This document shows, piece by piece, positions 7,228 through 15,574 of a stretch of DNA of 36,334 nt. The number at the start of each line of letters is the position of its first letter. Position 1 is the first letter of the stretch. The stretch covers positions 1 through 36,334 of the forward strand of contig JAGFND010000011.1 of NCBI GenBank assembly GCA_021409285.1, written 5' to 3'. A program made the position numbers and the translations under genes. Below the pieces are notes generated by a model. The model was not told the DNA's origin. It saw only the letters and a list, made by a program, of their open reading frames with translations, and did no database searches. Source of the DNA: Candidatus Methanoperedens sp. (GTDB lineage Archaea; Halobacteriota; Methanosarcinia; Methanosarcinales; Methanoperedenaceae).

Positions 7228-8715
7228 ATGAACATACTCAGAAGAGGGCGGCTTTCCATAGAACCTGACAAAGACATAATGAATTTCACTTCATCGATGG
7301 AAGCTGATAAACGAATATTCGATGCTGATATTGAAATAGATAAAGCCCATGTGATCATGCTAAGGGAGCAGGGCATCATAAATGACCATGAATGCTCAAT
7401 TATTCTCAAAGGTCTTGAAAAGGTAGGTAAAGATGGTATTTCAGTCCTTGATGACTCTTATGAAGATGTCCATATCGCACTTGAGGCAAGACTCATTGAG
7501 ATCGTGGGGGAGGATACTGGCGGACGCATGCATTCCGGACGCTCTCGAAACGATGAGGTGGCAACATGCATACGGATCGCATTGCGTCAGGAACTTATCG
7601 GTCTTCTTGAAGAATTGAATAGACTTATCAAAACTTTTCTAAATATAGCGGAAAAACATACAGATACAATTATGCCAGGATTAACTCATACTCAGCATGC
7701 TCAGCCCACTACATTATCTCATAACCTTATGGCCCATGCAAATGCGATCTTTCGTGATATCCAGAGGACAAAAGGGGCATACGAGCGAACGAACCAGAAT
7801 CCTCTTGGATCGGCAGCATTTGCTTCCACTGGCTTTCCAATAAGCAGGGAAAGGACAACTGAACTTCTCGGATTTGATGCTGTTCTTGAAAATTCGATGG
7901 ATGCTGTTAGCACGCGTGATTTCATGATCGAAACCATAAGCTGCTATTCCAATCTGATGACAAACCTGAGCCGCCTGGCAGAAGAACTGATCATGTGGAG
8001 TACTTCTGAATTTAATTTTATCGAACTTGATGACAGGTACTCATCAACATCCTCAATTATGCCGCAAAAGAAAAATCCGGATATCGCAGAACTCATGAGG
8101 GGAAAGACCGGAACTGTATACGGTGCGCTCGTGTCCGTTTTAACGATATGCAAGGCCCTTCCGCACAGCTACAACCGCGACCTTCAGGAAGCAACGCCCC
8201 ATCTCTGGCGCGCTACGGATACGGTAAGGTCAGCTGTCAGGATGGCAGATGGTATGGTAAGAACGATGAACGTAAAAAAGGGATCAATGCGAAGCGCCGC
8301 AAATATAGGATTTATGACAGCTACCGAGCTTGCCGATACTATTGTACGTGCAACTGGCATTCCTTTCCGGACAGCCCATCATATTGTCGGTGCTATCGCA
8401 AAGGCAGGAAAAACACCATCTTCGATTGAACTCGATGAACTTTCGCTTAAGATTATCCAAGAGAGGTTAAGTGACAGAGGTCTTTCCGAAGATGCGATAA
8501 AAGATGCCCTTGATCCTGTTGAGAATATCGGGAAACGAACTATAGAAGGCGGCCCTGCTCCTCTGGAAATAAAACGCCAGATCACCAGCTTGAGGAAAAA
8601 GACAGAACGTGTCGAAAATGACATCAAACAAATTCAAGAAAAAATTATTTCGGCATCAAGAAAACTTGAAGATGCTTATTATCAGTTTTTGGTCACCACC
8701 ATAGAAAAAGATTAA
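7228..8715 (+). CDS. argH: Argininosuccinate lyase
   Basis: 495 residues, the usual length. It cleaves argininosuccinate to arginine and fumarate, the last step of arginine biosynthesis. The fumarase/aspartase superfamily signature SSIMPQKKNPD lies near residue 280. Other conserved stretches are GRMHSGRSRNDEVAT, the TH-containing MPGLTHTQHAQPTTL, and NQNPLGSAAFASTGFPI. ATG 7228 is chosen over an in-frame TTG at 7216 because a TTGAGG ribosome binding site lies just before it. It stands alone, without other arg genes nearby. Its C-terminus has a charged, coiled-coil-like extension. Confidence 0.97.
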   Translation: MNILRRGRLSIEPDKDIMNFTSSMEADKRIFDADIEIDKAHVIMLREQGIINDHECSIILKGLEKVGKDGISVLDDSYEDVHIALEARLIEIVGEDTGGRMHSGRSRNDEVATCIRIALRQELIGLLEELNRLIKTFLNIAEKHTDTIMPGLTHTQHAQPTTLSHNLMAHANAIFRDIQRTKGAYERTNQNPLGSAAFASTGFPISRERTTELLGFDAVLENSMDAVSTRDFMIETISCYSNLMTNLSRLAEELIMWSTSEFNFIELDDRYSSTSSIMPQKKNPDIAELMRGKTGTVYGALVSVLTICKALPHSYNRDLQEATPHLWRATDTVRSAVRMADGMVRTMNVKKGSMRSAANIGFMTATELADTIVRATGIPFRTAHHIVGAIAKAGKTPSSIELDELSLKIIQERLSDRGLSEDAIKDALDPVENIGKRTIEGGPAPLEIKRQITSLRKKTERVENDIKQIQEKIISASRKLEDAYYQFLVTTIEKD

Positions 8716-8756
8716 TATCTCCGTACTCTTAATAGAAATAGACTATTGAGGCGTTC

Positions 8757-9881
8757 ATGGACGAGGTAAAGCAGGCTGAAACCGCACAGATATCTGAAAG
8801 AAAAGAACCGGCTCAACCCGTTACACAGGATCATCCAGAAGTAAAGTGTGGGTTTTGTATGGCACTTCCGATAGCTGGAGGAAGACCGACAAAGTTAACC
8901 GGTGATAATCCGCATGATTTTATACCTTTTTTGAAAGCCTCGTCTGTGGCATGGCTTAACTTTTCGGTCATTGACCTGAAAAAAGATGCTGAGATCATAG
9001 CGATGTCTCTGGGCTTCAGTTCCACACTTGTCCCCACGCTTCTTTCGAATTATCTATCAGCTTATGAGGACCGCGATACTGAACTTGGATTAATGCTTCC
9101 TGCCGTGAATGTGAAGAAATTTGATGTTATGATCAGTCCGATCCTGATCCTTATAAGAAAGGATCTTATCCTTACAATTCATGAGGAAAATGTGAACCGT
9201 CTGGTGCGGCTTTCACGTTATGCTGATGCTTTCATGAGAAAGATAAAGCCCAACCTCAATCCAGAAGATAAGATTACCATCATTCTCACAAGGATCATTG
9301 ATGAAAATATTAACAGGAATTTTGATCATCTGCGAGAGATCGAGGCCCAGGGGGATGAACTCAGTAAGATCCTGATGGACCCGATGGCTCCAAGGACAAC
9401 TATCGCTCCTGAGATACATAATATGAAACATGCCCTCATAAGCTATCTTGATACACTGTGGGCTACTCTTGATGTTGTGAATTCATTGCGCCACGGTGAT
9501 GCAGAACTCATAACTGACAGCCCAAAACTGCTGGCACATGTGGGGATACTGTCAGATGATGTGAACCGCCACATAGCACTGTCTGAACATATGTCTGAAG
9601 TTCTGGCCTCGGGTCTTGAGGTACTCCAGAGCATTTACAACAATCAGCTTCAGATACTCAATAACCGTCTCGCTCTTGTAATGACATGGCTGACAGTATT
9701 AGGTACGGCTGTCCTTGTTCCTAATACTCTTGCAACCGTGTTTAGCAATCCTGCTTACAATATGGGGCCGCAAGATCGGATATGGTATTCTGTCCTTATC
9801 GTGGGATCAACAGTAATAGCTACCTGGGCGTCTTATTGGTGGATAAAGAAAAAAGGATTGATGCCTGAAAGAATTGATTGA
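8757..9881 (+). CDS. CorA-like divalent cation transporter, atypical signature
   Basis: 374 residues: a long cytoplasmic N-terminal domain with helices typical of the CorA stalk, then two C-terminal membrane helices at about 315-335 and 345-365, and a basic tail (WWIKKKGLMPERID). CorA channels carry a GMN motif between the two helices. Here that place reads SNPAYNMGPQDR, so the canonical G-M-N is replaced by Y-N-M-G. A GAGG ribosome binding site precedes the start by six bases. It could be a divergent CorA/ZntB-type Mg2+, Ni2+ or Zn2+ channel; ion preference cannot be read. The N-terminus contains a Pro/Glu-rich extension. Confidence 0.85.
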   Translation: MDEVKQAETAQISERKEPAQPVTQDHPEVKCGFCMALPIAGGRPTKLTGDNPHDFIPFLKASSVAWLNFSVIDLKKDAEIIAMSLGFSSTLVPTLLSNYLSAYEDRDTELGLMLPAVNVKKFDVMISPILILIRKDLILTIHEENVNRLVRLSRYADAFMRKIKPNLNPEDKITIILTRIIDENINRNFDHLREIEAQGDELSKILMDPMAPRTTIAPEIHNMKHALISYLDTLWATLDVVNSLRHGDAELITDSPKLLAHVGILSDDVNRHIALSEHMSEVLASGLEVLQSIYNNQLQILNNRLALVMTWLTVLGTAVLVPNTLATVFSNPAYNMGPQDRIWYSVLIVGSTVIATWASYWWIKKKGLMPERID

Positions 9882-9901
9882 TCAGCGAAGATCATCAGCC
9901 A

Positions 9902-11086
9902 TTATTTCTTTGAACGGAAGTTTGAAGCTGCAAGGATGCCGAACATTACCAGGACTATTATGCCAAGGACAAGGAGCATTAATATAACAACCTGTTTCAA
10001 TGTATTTCCAACTGGAACTTCTTTGTTTTCAGGGATTTCTTTTTGTACTGGTTTTTCGGTCTGAGTCACCGCTGGAGTCGCTGTGGATGCTTCTTTTCCG
10101 GTTTCAGTCGGCGCTGCTGCAGGAGCAACTGTCGCTATTGATGTGATAAGAGCTGGAGCAGAAGTCACACCTGTGATATCAGCTGTCGCTATCTTCACCA
10201 ATCCAGAGATATCGATATCTGCATACGCAAATTTTGTTCCGTCCTTACTGAATGAAGGGGAGCGCTGTCTAAAATCCGAATCGGTGACGAAAATTGTTCT
10301 CTCTTTTCCTTCAACCACCGAAAATATCTTTTCACCGGATGATGTCGCCTTTTCATAAGATACATATACTATTGTTCCATCAGGCCCCCATACAGGATAA
10401 TTTTTCTTGATCCCGTCAAAGGTGATCTGTCTCCTCGCGGATCCTTCCGTGCCCGTAATGAAAAGTTCTGCGATATATTTTTCAGTATATGAAACATAGA
10501 CAATACTTTTTCCATCAGGGCTTATTGAAGGGCTCCATTGCCTGAAATTATCATCATATATTGGCCGTTTCCCTGTTCCGTCAGAATTGACCATGTACAA
10601 TTTCTGATTTGATGCATTATCAAGAGAAGTGTATACAAGGAATTTGCCATCCATGCTCCATGAAGGGGCAGACCATGCCGGAGGTTTGTCTTCATCTGCA
10701 TTTCCCTGTCTTGTATTATCGGAGATCAACTGTTTATTTTCACTTCCATTCGGATTGATAACAAATATTTTTTCAAGATTATCTTTTCCAAAAGATAAAT
10801 ATGCGATTTTTTCAGGGCCCCAGGAAAGTCCCCATTTCTTATTCGTGCTGTTCGTAAGTTTGATCGTATCAGACCCATCAGCATTCATTACAAATATCTG
10901 CTGATTTTGTGCGGTATCATATGCAGCATATGCTATTTTGGAACCATCCGGGCTCAGAACGGGATCCCACAGGGATGTCTCTGAAATGTTAAGTTTATTC
11001 AGTTTCTCCATAGAAACAGCTCCTGCTGCCCCAATTATTGAGAATAATAGAATAAAACATATTCCAATAAACGATACTTTTCCCAT
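9902..11086 (-). CDS. Membrane-anchored TolB-like beta-propeller protein
   Basis: 394 residues. An N-terminal signal peptide (residues 1-23, ILLFSIIGAAGAVS) is followed by five or six TolB/WD40-like PD repeats with the recurring element S-P-D-G-x-x-I-x-Y (LSPDGSKIAYAA, ISPDGKSIVYVS, WGPDGTIVYVS, FSKDGTKFAYAD). An Ala/Thr/Pro/Glu-rich spacer (about 310-360) leads to a C-terminal transmembrane helix and a RSKK stop-transfer end. It is therefore an outward-facing propeller tethered to the cytoplasmic membrane. Function is unknown; such propellers usually bind proteins or glycans. It is transcribed divergently from the proteasome gene. Confidence 0.88.
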   Translation of the reverse strand: MGKVSFIGICFILLFSIIGAAGAVSMEKLNKLNISETSLWDPVLSPDGSKIAYAAYDTAQNQQIFVMNADGSDTIKLTNSTNKKWGLSWGPEKIAYLSFGKDNLEKIFVINPNGSENKQLISDNTRQGNADEDKPPAWSAPSWSMDGKFLVYTSLDNASNQKLYMVNSDGTGKRPIYDDNFRQWSPSISPDGKSIVYVSYTEKYIAELFITGTEGSARRQITFDGIKKNYPVWGPDGTIVYVSYEKATSSGEKIFSVVEGKERTIFVTDSDFRQRSPSFSKDGTKFAYADIDISGLVKIATADITGVTSAPALITSIATVAPAAAPTETGKEASTATPAVTQTEKPVQKEIPENKEVPVGNTLKQVVILMLLVLGIIVLVMFGILAASNFRSKK

Positions 11087-11140
11087 GTTGCCTGAATTAA
11101 ATGTGTAAGAAGATAAATGTTACTCTGGTTAATCACATGA

Positions 11141-11150
11141 ATATATAAAT
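11141..11150 (-). promoter_or_regulatory. TATA box for the propeller gene
   Basis: ATTTATATAT on the minus strand, about 55-64 bases before the ATG at 11086, within the divergent region shared with psmB. Confidence 0.45.
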
Positions 11151-11173
11151 AAGATTATTTGATAGCAAAAACC

Positions 11174-11183
11174 TTTAAATATA
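11174..11183 (+). promoter_or_regulatory. TATA box of psmB
   Basis: TTTAAATATA preceded by AAAACC (BRE-like), about 70 bases before the psmB start. It implies a leader of roughly 45 bases that contains the GAGG ribosome binding site near 11237. Confidence 0.55.
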
Positions 11184-11250
11184 TCTAATCAGATTATATA
11201 GTGCTAATTTTCTCATTTTTAAGTGATGAGGTATTTGAGAGGTATTTAAA

Positions 11251-11880
11251 ATGGATAATATGGAATACAAAGGAACTACCACAATAGGGCTGGTTTGCGA
11301 TAAAGGTGTTGTATTGGCAACCGAAAGAAGGGCGACAATGGGACACTTCATTGCAAGTAAAGACGCAAAGAAAGTATATCAGATCGATGACCTTGTTGGG
11401 ATGACCACAGCAGGCTCGGTCGGCGACGCACAAAGACTGGTAAAGTGGATGCAGGTAGAGTCAAAACTGTATAAGATGCGAAGAGAGGAGCCTATGACCG
11501 TCAAGGGAATCGTGAGTCTTCTTGCGAATATCCTTTCCGGCAATAGGTACTATCCGTATTATGTCCAGCTGCTCGTAGGAGGAGTGGACAAAAATGGGCC
11601 GAACATCTATTCACTGGATGCCGTCGGCGGTATAATCGAAGAGAAGAAGGCAGTAGCAACCGGTTCCGGCTCCCCGATGGCATACGGCGTGCTTGAGGAC
11701 AGGTATGTGGAAAAAATGCCTATCGATGAAGGAATTGAGCTTGCAATCCGCGCACTTCATAATGCCATGAAAAGAGATTCTGCGTCAGGTGATGGCATAA
11801 ATGTGATCAAAATCACATCCGAAGGATATATTCATATAGAGGATGAATATATAAAAAAAATACGGGAACATTTAACATAA
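11251..11880 (+). CDS. psmB: Archaeal 20S proteasome beta subunit
   Basis: 209 residues. The catalytic beta subunit of the 20S proteasome is made with a short propeptide that is removed to expose the active-site threonine. Here the propeptide is eight residues (MDNMEYKG) and Thr9 of TTTIGLVC is the nucleophile. Asp (CDKGVV), Lys ([11 protein letters not shown]) and the GSVGDAQ and GSGSPMAYG elements of the active site are present. Length is normal. A GAGG ribosome binding site supports the start. It lies directly upstream of aCPSF1, an arrangement conserved in many euryarchaea. Confidence 0.97.
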   Translation: MDNMEYKGTTTIGLVCDKGVVLATERRATMGHFIASKDAKKVYQIDDLVGMTTAGSVGDAQRLVKWMQVESKLYKMRREEPMTVKGIVSLLANILSGNRYYPYYVQLLVGGVDKNGPNIYSLDAVGGIIEEKKAVATGSGSPMAYGVLEDRYVEKMPIDEGIELAIRALHNAMKRDSASGDGINVIKITSEGYIHIEDEYIKKIREHLT

Positions 11881-11900
11881 TTTTTTTTTATTTTTTTTGA
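11881..11900 (+). terminator. T-rich intercistronic tract
   Basis: Two runs of eight or more Ts separated by one A follow the psmB stop codon at once. Archaeal termination occurs at such U-tracts, aided by aCPSF1/FttA, which is itself encoded by the next gene. Whether it terminates fully or only attenuates is unknown. Confidence 0.45.
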
Positions 11901-11921
11901 ATTTTTAGAAGGAAAATCATA

Positions 11922-13835
11922 ATGACAGTTGATTTAGTATTAAATGAATTAAAACAGAAAATAAGGGCCCACCTTCCCAAAGATATCACAATTTCTGATG
12001 TAGATTTTGAAGGACCTGAACTCGTTATTTATACGGAAGAGCCAAGAAAATTCGCAGATAACGGCGATATCATAAAGGGTCTTGCAAAAGACCTGAGGAA
12101 AAGGCTTGTTGTCAGGCCGGACCCGAAAGTTCTTGCCCAACCTGAAGAAGCGATCCTGGCGATCTCAAAAATCGTCCCCCCGGAATCCGGGATATCGAAC
12201 CATTTTTTTGATGTTGATACTGGCGAAGTGGTGATCGAGGCCGAAAAGCCTGGTCTTGTTATCGGCAGACATGGTGAAACGCTAAGGGAAATTACAAAAG
12301 ATATAGGATGGACACCCAGAGTCGTCCGTACACCACCTATGAAATCAACAACTGTGAACAATATACGCCAGTTCATGCGTGCAAATAAAGATGAACGCAA
12401 GGACATCCTGAAGACCATAGGAAGAAAGATCCATCGCGGTGTAACTTCAAAAGACAAATGGGTGCGATTGACCACACTTGGAGCCTGCCGCGAAGTCGGA
12501 AGAAGCTGTTTTTTATTGTCCACGCCAGAAACAAGGATCTTGATAGACTGCGGGGTTGCAGTGGGTGGCGAGGATAATAATTCGCCCTATCTTTACGTTC
12601 CGGAAGCGCATCCCATCAGCCAGATTGACGCCATCGTTCTCACGCACGCACATCTTGATCATATCGGTCTCGTGCCGCTGTTATATAAATACGGATTTAA
12701 GGGCCCGGTCTACTGTACTCCCCCGACCCGTGACCTAATGGCACTGCTCCAGCTCGATTATATCGATGTTGCGGCACGTGAAGGACGCAAAAGCCCCTAT
12801 GAATCAGTTATGATCCGGGAGGTGCTGAAGCACACTATAACTTTGAATTATGGCGATGTCACAGACATAGCCCCTGATATGAAACTTACATTTCACAATG
12901 CGGGACACATACTTGGATCATCTATCGCTCATTTCCATGTTGGAGATGGCCTTTATAATATTGCATTTACGGGCGACTTCAAATTTGAAAAAACCAGGTT
13001 GTTCGAGCCTGCGAACACTGACTTCCCACGTGTAGAAACGCTTGTTATGGAAGCGACATATGGCGGTTCAAAGGACATGCAGCCCTCAAGGAAAGATGCT
13101 GAGAGGCACATGCAGCAAATAGCAAAAGAAACCATTGAGAACAATGGGATTCTATTGATACCCACTTTTGCGGTAGGAAGATCCCAGGAAGTCATGATAG
13201 TACTTGAAGAAGCGATACGCAAGGGAATAATCCAAAAAGTCCCGGTGTATCTTGATGGAATGATATATGAAGCCACAGCGATACATACCACACATCCTGA
13301 ATATCTGAATAATGAATTGAGGAACCAGATATTCCATAAGGGAATGAATCCTTTCCTTTCAGATTGCTTTGTGCAGGTAGATTCGAAAGAGAAACGCCAG
13401 AAGATTATCGAAGACAGGGAACCCTGTATTATCCTCGCGACTTCAGGAATGCTAAACGGCGGACCAGTAATGGAATACCTGAAACATCTTGGAGCCGAGG
13501 AAAAAAATACGATCGTCTTTGTGGGTTATCAGGCAGAAGGTACCCTTGGACGGCGCATCCAAAAAGGCTGGAAAGAGATCCCGATGCATTCGGCGGGCGG
13601 AAAGACAGAAACCATCAAGATCAATATGGAAATAGCGACTGTGGATGGATTCTCTGGCCACTCGGATAGAGCCCAACTCATGGAATATGTACGAAGGATG
13701 AGACCGAGGGCAGAACATATAATAACCCAGCATGGTGATGAGAGGAATTGCATTGACCTCGCAAGTTCGATATATCGCAAGTTTAAGATAGAAACCCGTG
13801 CACCCATGAACCTTGAGACAATAAGGCTTGCATAG
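11922..13835 (+). CDS. aCPSF1/FttA beta-CASP ribonuclease, transcription termination factor
   Basis: 637 residues, the standard length. Two N-terminal KH RNA-binding domains (about 1-145; the second contains [14 protein letters not shown]) precede a metallo-beta-lactamase domain with GACREVGRS, the zinc motif HAHLDHIG (about 241-248), GHILGSS and GDFKFE. A beta-CASP insert ([17 protein letters not shown]) follows, and the C-terminus holds [11 protein letters not shown] and QHGDE. This archaeal CPSF73 homologue cleaves nascent RNA 3' ends and terminates transcription genome-wide. It follows psmB with a short T-rich gap and is followed by a terminator hairpin. Confidence 0.97.
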   Translation: MTVDLVLNELKQKIRAHLPKDITISDVDFEGPELVIYTEEPRKFADNGDIIKGLAKDLRKRLVVRPDPKVLAQPEEAILAISKIVPPESGISNHFFDVDTGEVVIEAEKPGLVIGRHGETLREITKDIGWTPRVVRTPPMKSTTVNNIRQFMRANKDERKDILKTIGRKIHRGVTSKDKWVRLTTLGACREVGRSCFLLSTPETRILIDCGVAVGGEDNNSPYLYVPEAHPISQIDAIVLTHAHLDHIGLVPLLYKYGFKGPVYCTPPTRDLMALLQLDYIDVAAREGRKSPYESVMIREVLKHTITLNYGDVTDIAPDMKLTFHNAGHILGSSIAHFHVGDGLYNIAFTGDFKFEKTRLFEPANTDFPRVETLVMEATYGGSKDMQPSRKDAERHMQQIAKETIENNGILLIPTFAVGRSQEVMIVLEEAIRKGIIQKVPVYLDGMIYEATAIHTTHPEYLNNELRNQIFHKGMNPFLSDCFVQVDSKEKRQKIIEDREPCIILATSGMLNGGPVMEYLKHLGAEEKNTIVFVGYQAEGTLGRRIQKGWKEIPMHSAGGKTETIKINMEIATVDGFSGHSDRAQLMEYVRRMRPRAEHIITQHGDERNCIDLASSIYRKFKIETRAPMNLETIRLA

Positions 13836-13879
13836 AGGTCTTAATTTAGAAGATCTCTGTTAACATCTTATTGATGTTC

Positions 13880-13910
13880 AAAAACGAAAAGAATCCGTAT
13901 CGTTTTTTTT
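13880..13910 (+). terminator. Terminator after aCPSF1
   Basis: A 7-bp stem (AAAACGA at 13881-13887, TCGTTTT at 13900-13906) with a T run to 13910, about 45 bases after the stop codon. The rest of the 13836-14095 gap is AT-rich leader DNA for the next operon. Confidence 0.55.
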
Positions 13911-14095
13911 CTTTGATCGAATATTGGCAGTTACTACTGATGTTCGTAATAAAAAAACGGGCCTGAGCTCCAACCAGTCACATATTTAATAATTTTAAGA
14001 TGAAAAAGTTATTAAGTAATAAAATATGATGATAATTATGATTATTTGATTAACATTCCAGATATTTGACCAATGAAAAGGTCAGGAATTATTAT

Positions 14096-15574
14096 ATGAT
14101 TCTCAGGAAAAACATTTCTTTAAATGAGGGGTACCTTAAAAAACTGGAACCTTTGATGGAAAAACATAAAGGGAATCTCAGCGCGGTCATACGTGAAGTG
14201 ATCGATCTTGCAGAGGCGGCTTTTCAGGATCCCGATTCAGTCAAAAAGCTCATATCGGGATTGAAAAAAGAACAAAATTTGACGTCTTCTACAATTTTAT
14301 GGACTTTAAGGAATCTTTCCGGAAGACTCCCTGATAATGAAACAATCAATAACATCATGGGCAGCGACATCTTTTCGCTTTCTGATATCGAGCAGCGTTT
14401 AAATGAGCTTGGAAGTGAAATATACTGGAATTCATCCATAAAAGTGAGTACAGACAATAATTTTCAACCCACAAATGCGATCTTTTCAATAACTGGAAAG
14501 AACCATGATATAAATAATTTTCTTGCATCAATCATTTCCTCTTATGTGGCGAAAAAATTTAATTTGGGTGTTTCAAAAAACAGGAGCATAGAGGAATCTT
14601 TTGAGCTCCATTTGGTAAAAGGGGATCCTGAATGGGCATTGAGAAGCGTGCGGGAGAATTTTGGATACCTCGAAGATACATTATCCGAATTATACAGGAA
14701 ATCTGATTTCTGGAATATATTGATAAGTATTTATATTAAAATGAATTATGAAATGACAGTGATACCCGCACCGTTTTTTGAAGATATCCTGGCAGGAAAT
14801 ACAACTCACAAGATCACAACAGTCATGGAAAGATTTTGCGGTCGCCCCATAAAAGAGATCCCTCACGAGGAATTTCTGAAAAATCTAAAGCTTCTCTATC
14901 AAACCATGGGGCTTTTTGAAGACATTGATATGACAAGGGATTCTTTGATAATCCGCCATGGATTGACAGACCGCACTTCGATAAAGAAACTTTCGAACAT
15001 GATCGTGGAACTATTGAATCTAAATGGCCTTACATATAATCCCACGATCGGGGATAATCTGATAGTTCTCCGGCAATCACCTGAAATGGGCAAGATCCTG
15101 ATGCGAATGGTAGAAGATATTAAGACAAAAGAAGAACGGGATTCAAATTATCATTCCGATCTGCTGAAAATGCTGGAAATGCTGAAAAACGTACCCTCGA
15201 ATGAAGATTTCTTAAGATCTCTGAGCAGCAAGTTTGGCAGCAAGATAATCAAGAATTATGAAATCGAAAAAAAGATAAGCATCTGGAATGGAAACACTTT
15301 TATTAATTATATGGATGATATGAGATCTCTTCTTGAACAGGAATCAAGATGGTCGCTTATCAGCGAAAATGTCCTTAGCGGAAAAATCATGAAATGCCCA
15401 ATGGTAAAACACGACTCAAAATTTGACGCTGTCAAATGTATCTTTATTAAGGGATTGATCGAGGAATGGGTATCGCATGCATTTGGTGATCAGGTGGAAA
15501 AAGTCTATAAGACACCAGAGCCAGATGCATCCGAGAAAGACTTTTGTGATATTTACGTAGCCTTGAGATCATGA
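14096..15574 (+). CDS. RHH-domain protein with repeated module and V4R-like C-terminus
   Basis: 492 residues from ATG 14096 (an in-frame TTG at 14066 is less likely). The N-terminus (ISLNEGYLKKLEPLMEKHKG, then NLSAVIREVIDLAEAAF) is a ribbon-helix-helix DNA-binding motif. The middle holds two similar modules: SITGKNHDINNFLASIISSY...FELHLVK and IIRHGLTDRTSIKKLSNMIV...NLIVLR, which share spacing of a strand, Gly, a helix, an Asn-Leu and a closing strand. The end (MKCPMVKHD...VKCIFIKGLIEEWVSHAFGD...DFCDIYVAL) resembles V4R small-molecule-binding domains, with Cys residues in similar places. Its last codons overlap the kinase start (ATGA). It is probably a regulator tied to the kinase; the family is not formally recognised. 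Confidence 0.8.
   Translation: MILRKNISLNEGYLKKLEPLMEKHKGNLSAVIREVIDLAEAAFQDPDSVKKLISGLKKEQNLTSSTILWTLRNLSGRLPDNETINNIMGSDIFSLSDIEQRLNELGSEIYWNSSIKVSTDNNFQPTNAIFSITGKNHDINNFLASIISSYVAKKFNLGVSKNRSIEESFELHLVKGDPEWALRSVRENFGYLEDTLSELYRKSDFWNILISIYIKMNYEMTVIPAPFFEDILAGNTTHKITTVMERFCGRPIKEIPHEEFLKNLKLLYQTMGLFEDIDMTRDSLIIRHGLTDRTSIKKLSNMIVELLNLNGLTYNPTIGDNLIVLRQSPEMGKILMRMVEDIKTKEERDSNYHSDLLKMLEMLKNVPSNEDFLRSLSSKFGSKIIKNYEIEKKISIWNGNTFINYMDDMRSLLEQESRWSLISENVLSGKIMKCPMVKHDSKFDAVKCIFIKGLIEEWVSHAFGDQVEKVYKTPEPDASEKDFCDIYVALRS

Noticed and set aside
12029-12523. 164-codon minus-strand frame within aCPSF1
   Set aside because: It lies wholly inside a well-conserved KH/MBL coding region and its translation is not protein-like.
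14066-14095. TTG start for the RHH/V4R-like protein
   Set aside because: The added ten residues are outside the RHH motif and lack a ribosome binding site; ATG 14096 has AGGA upstream at reasonable spacing.
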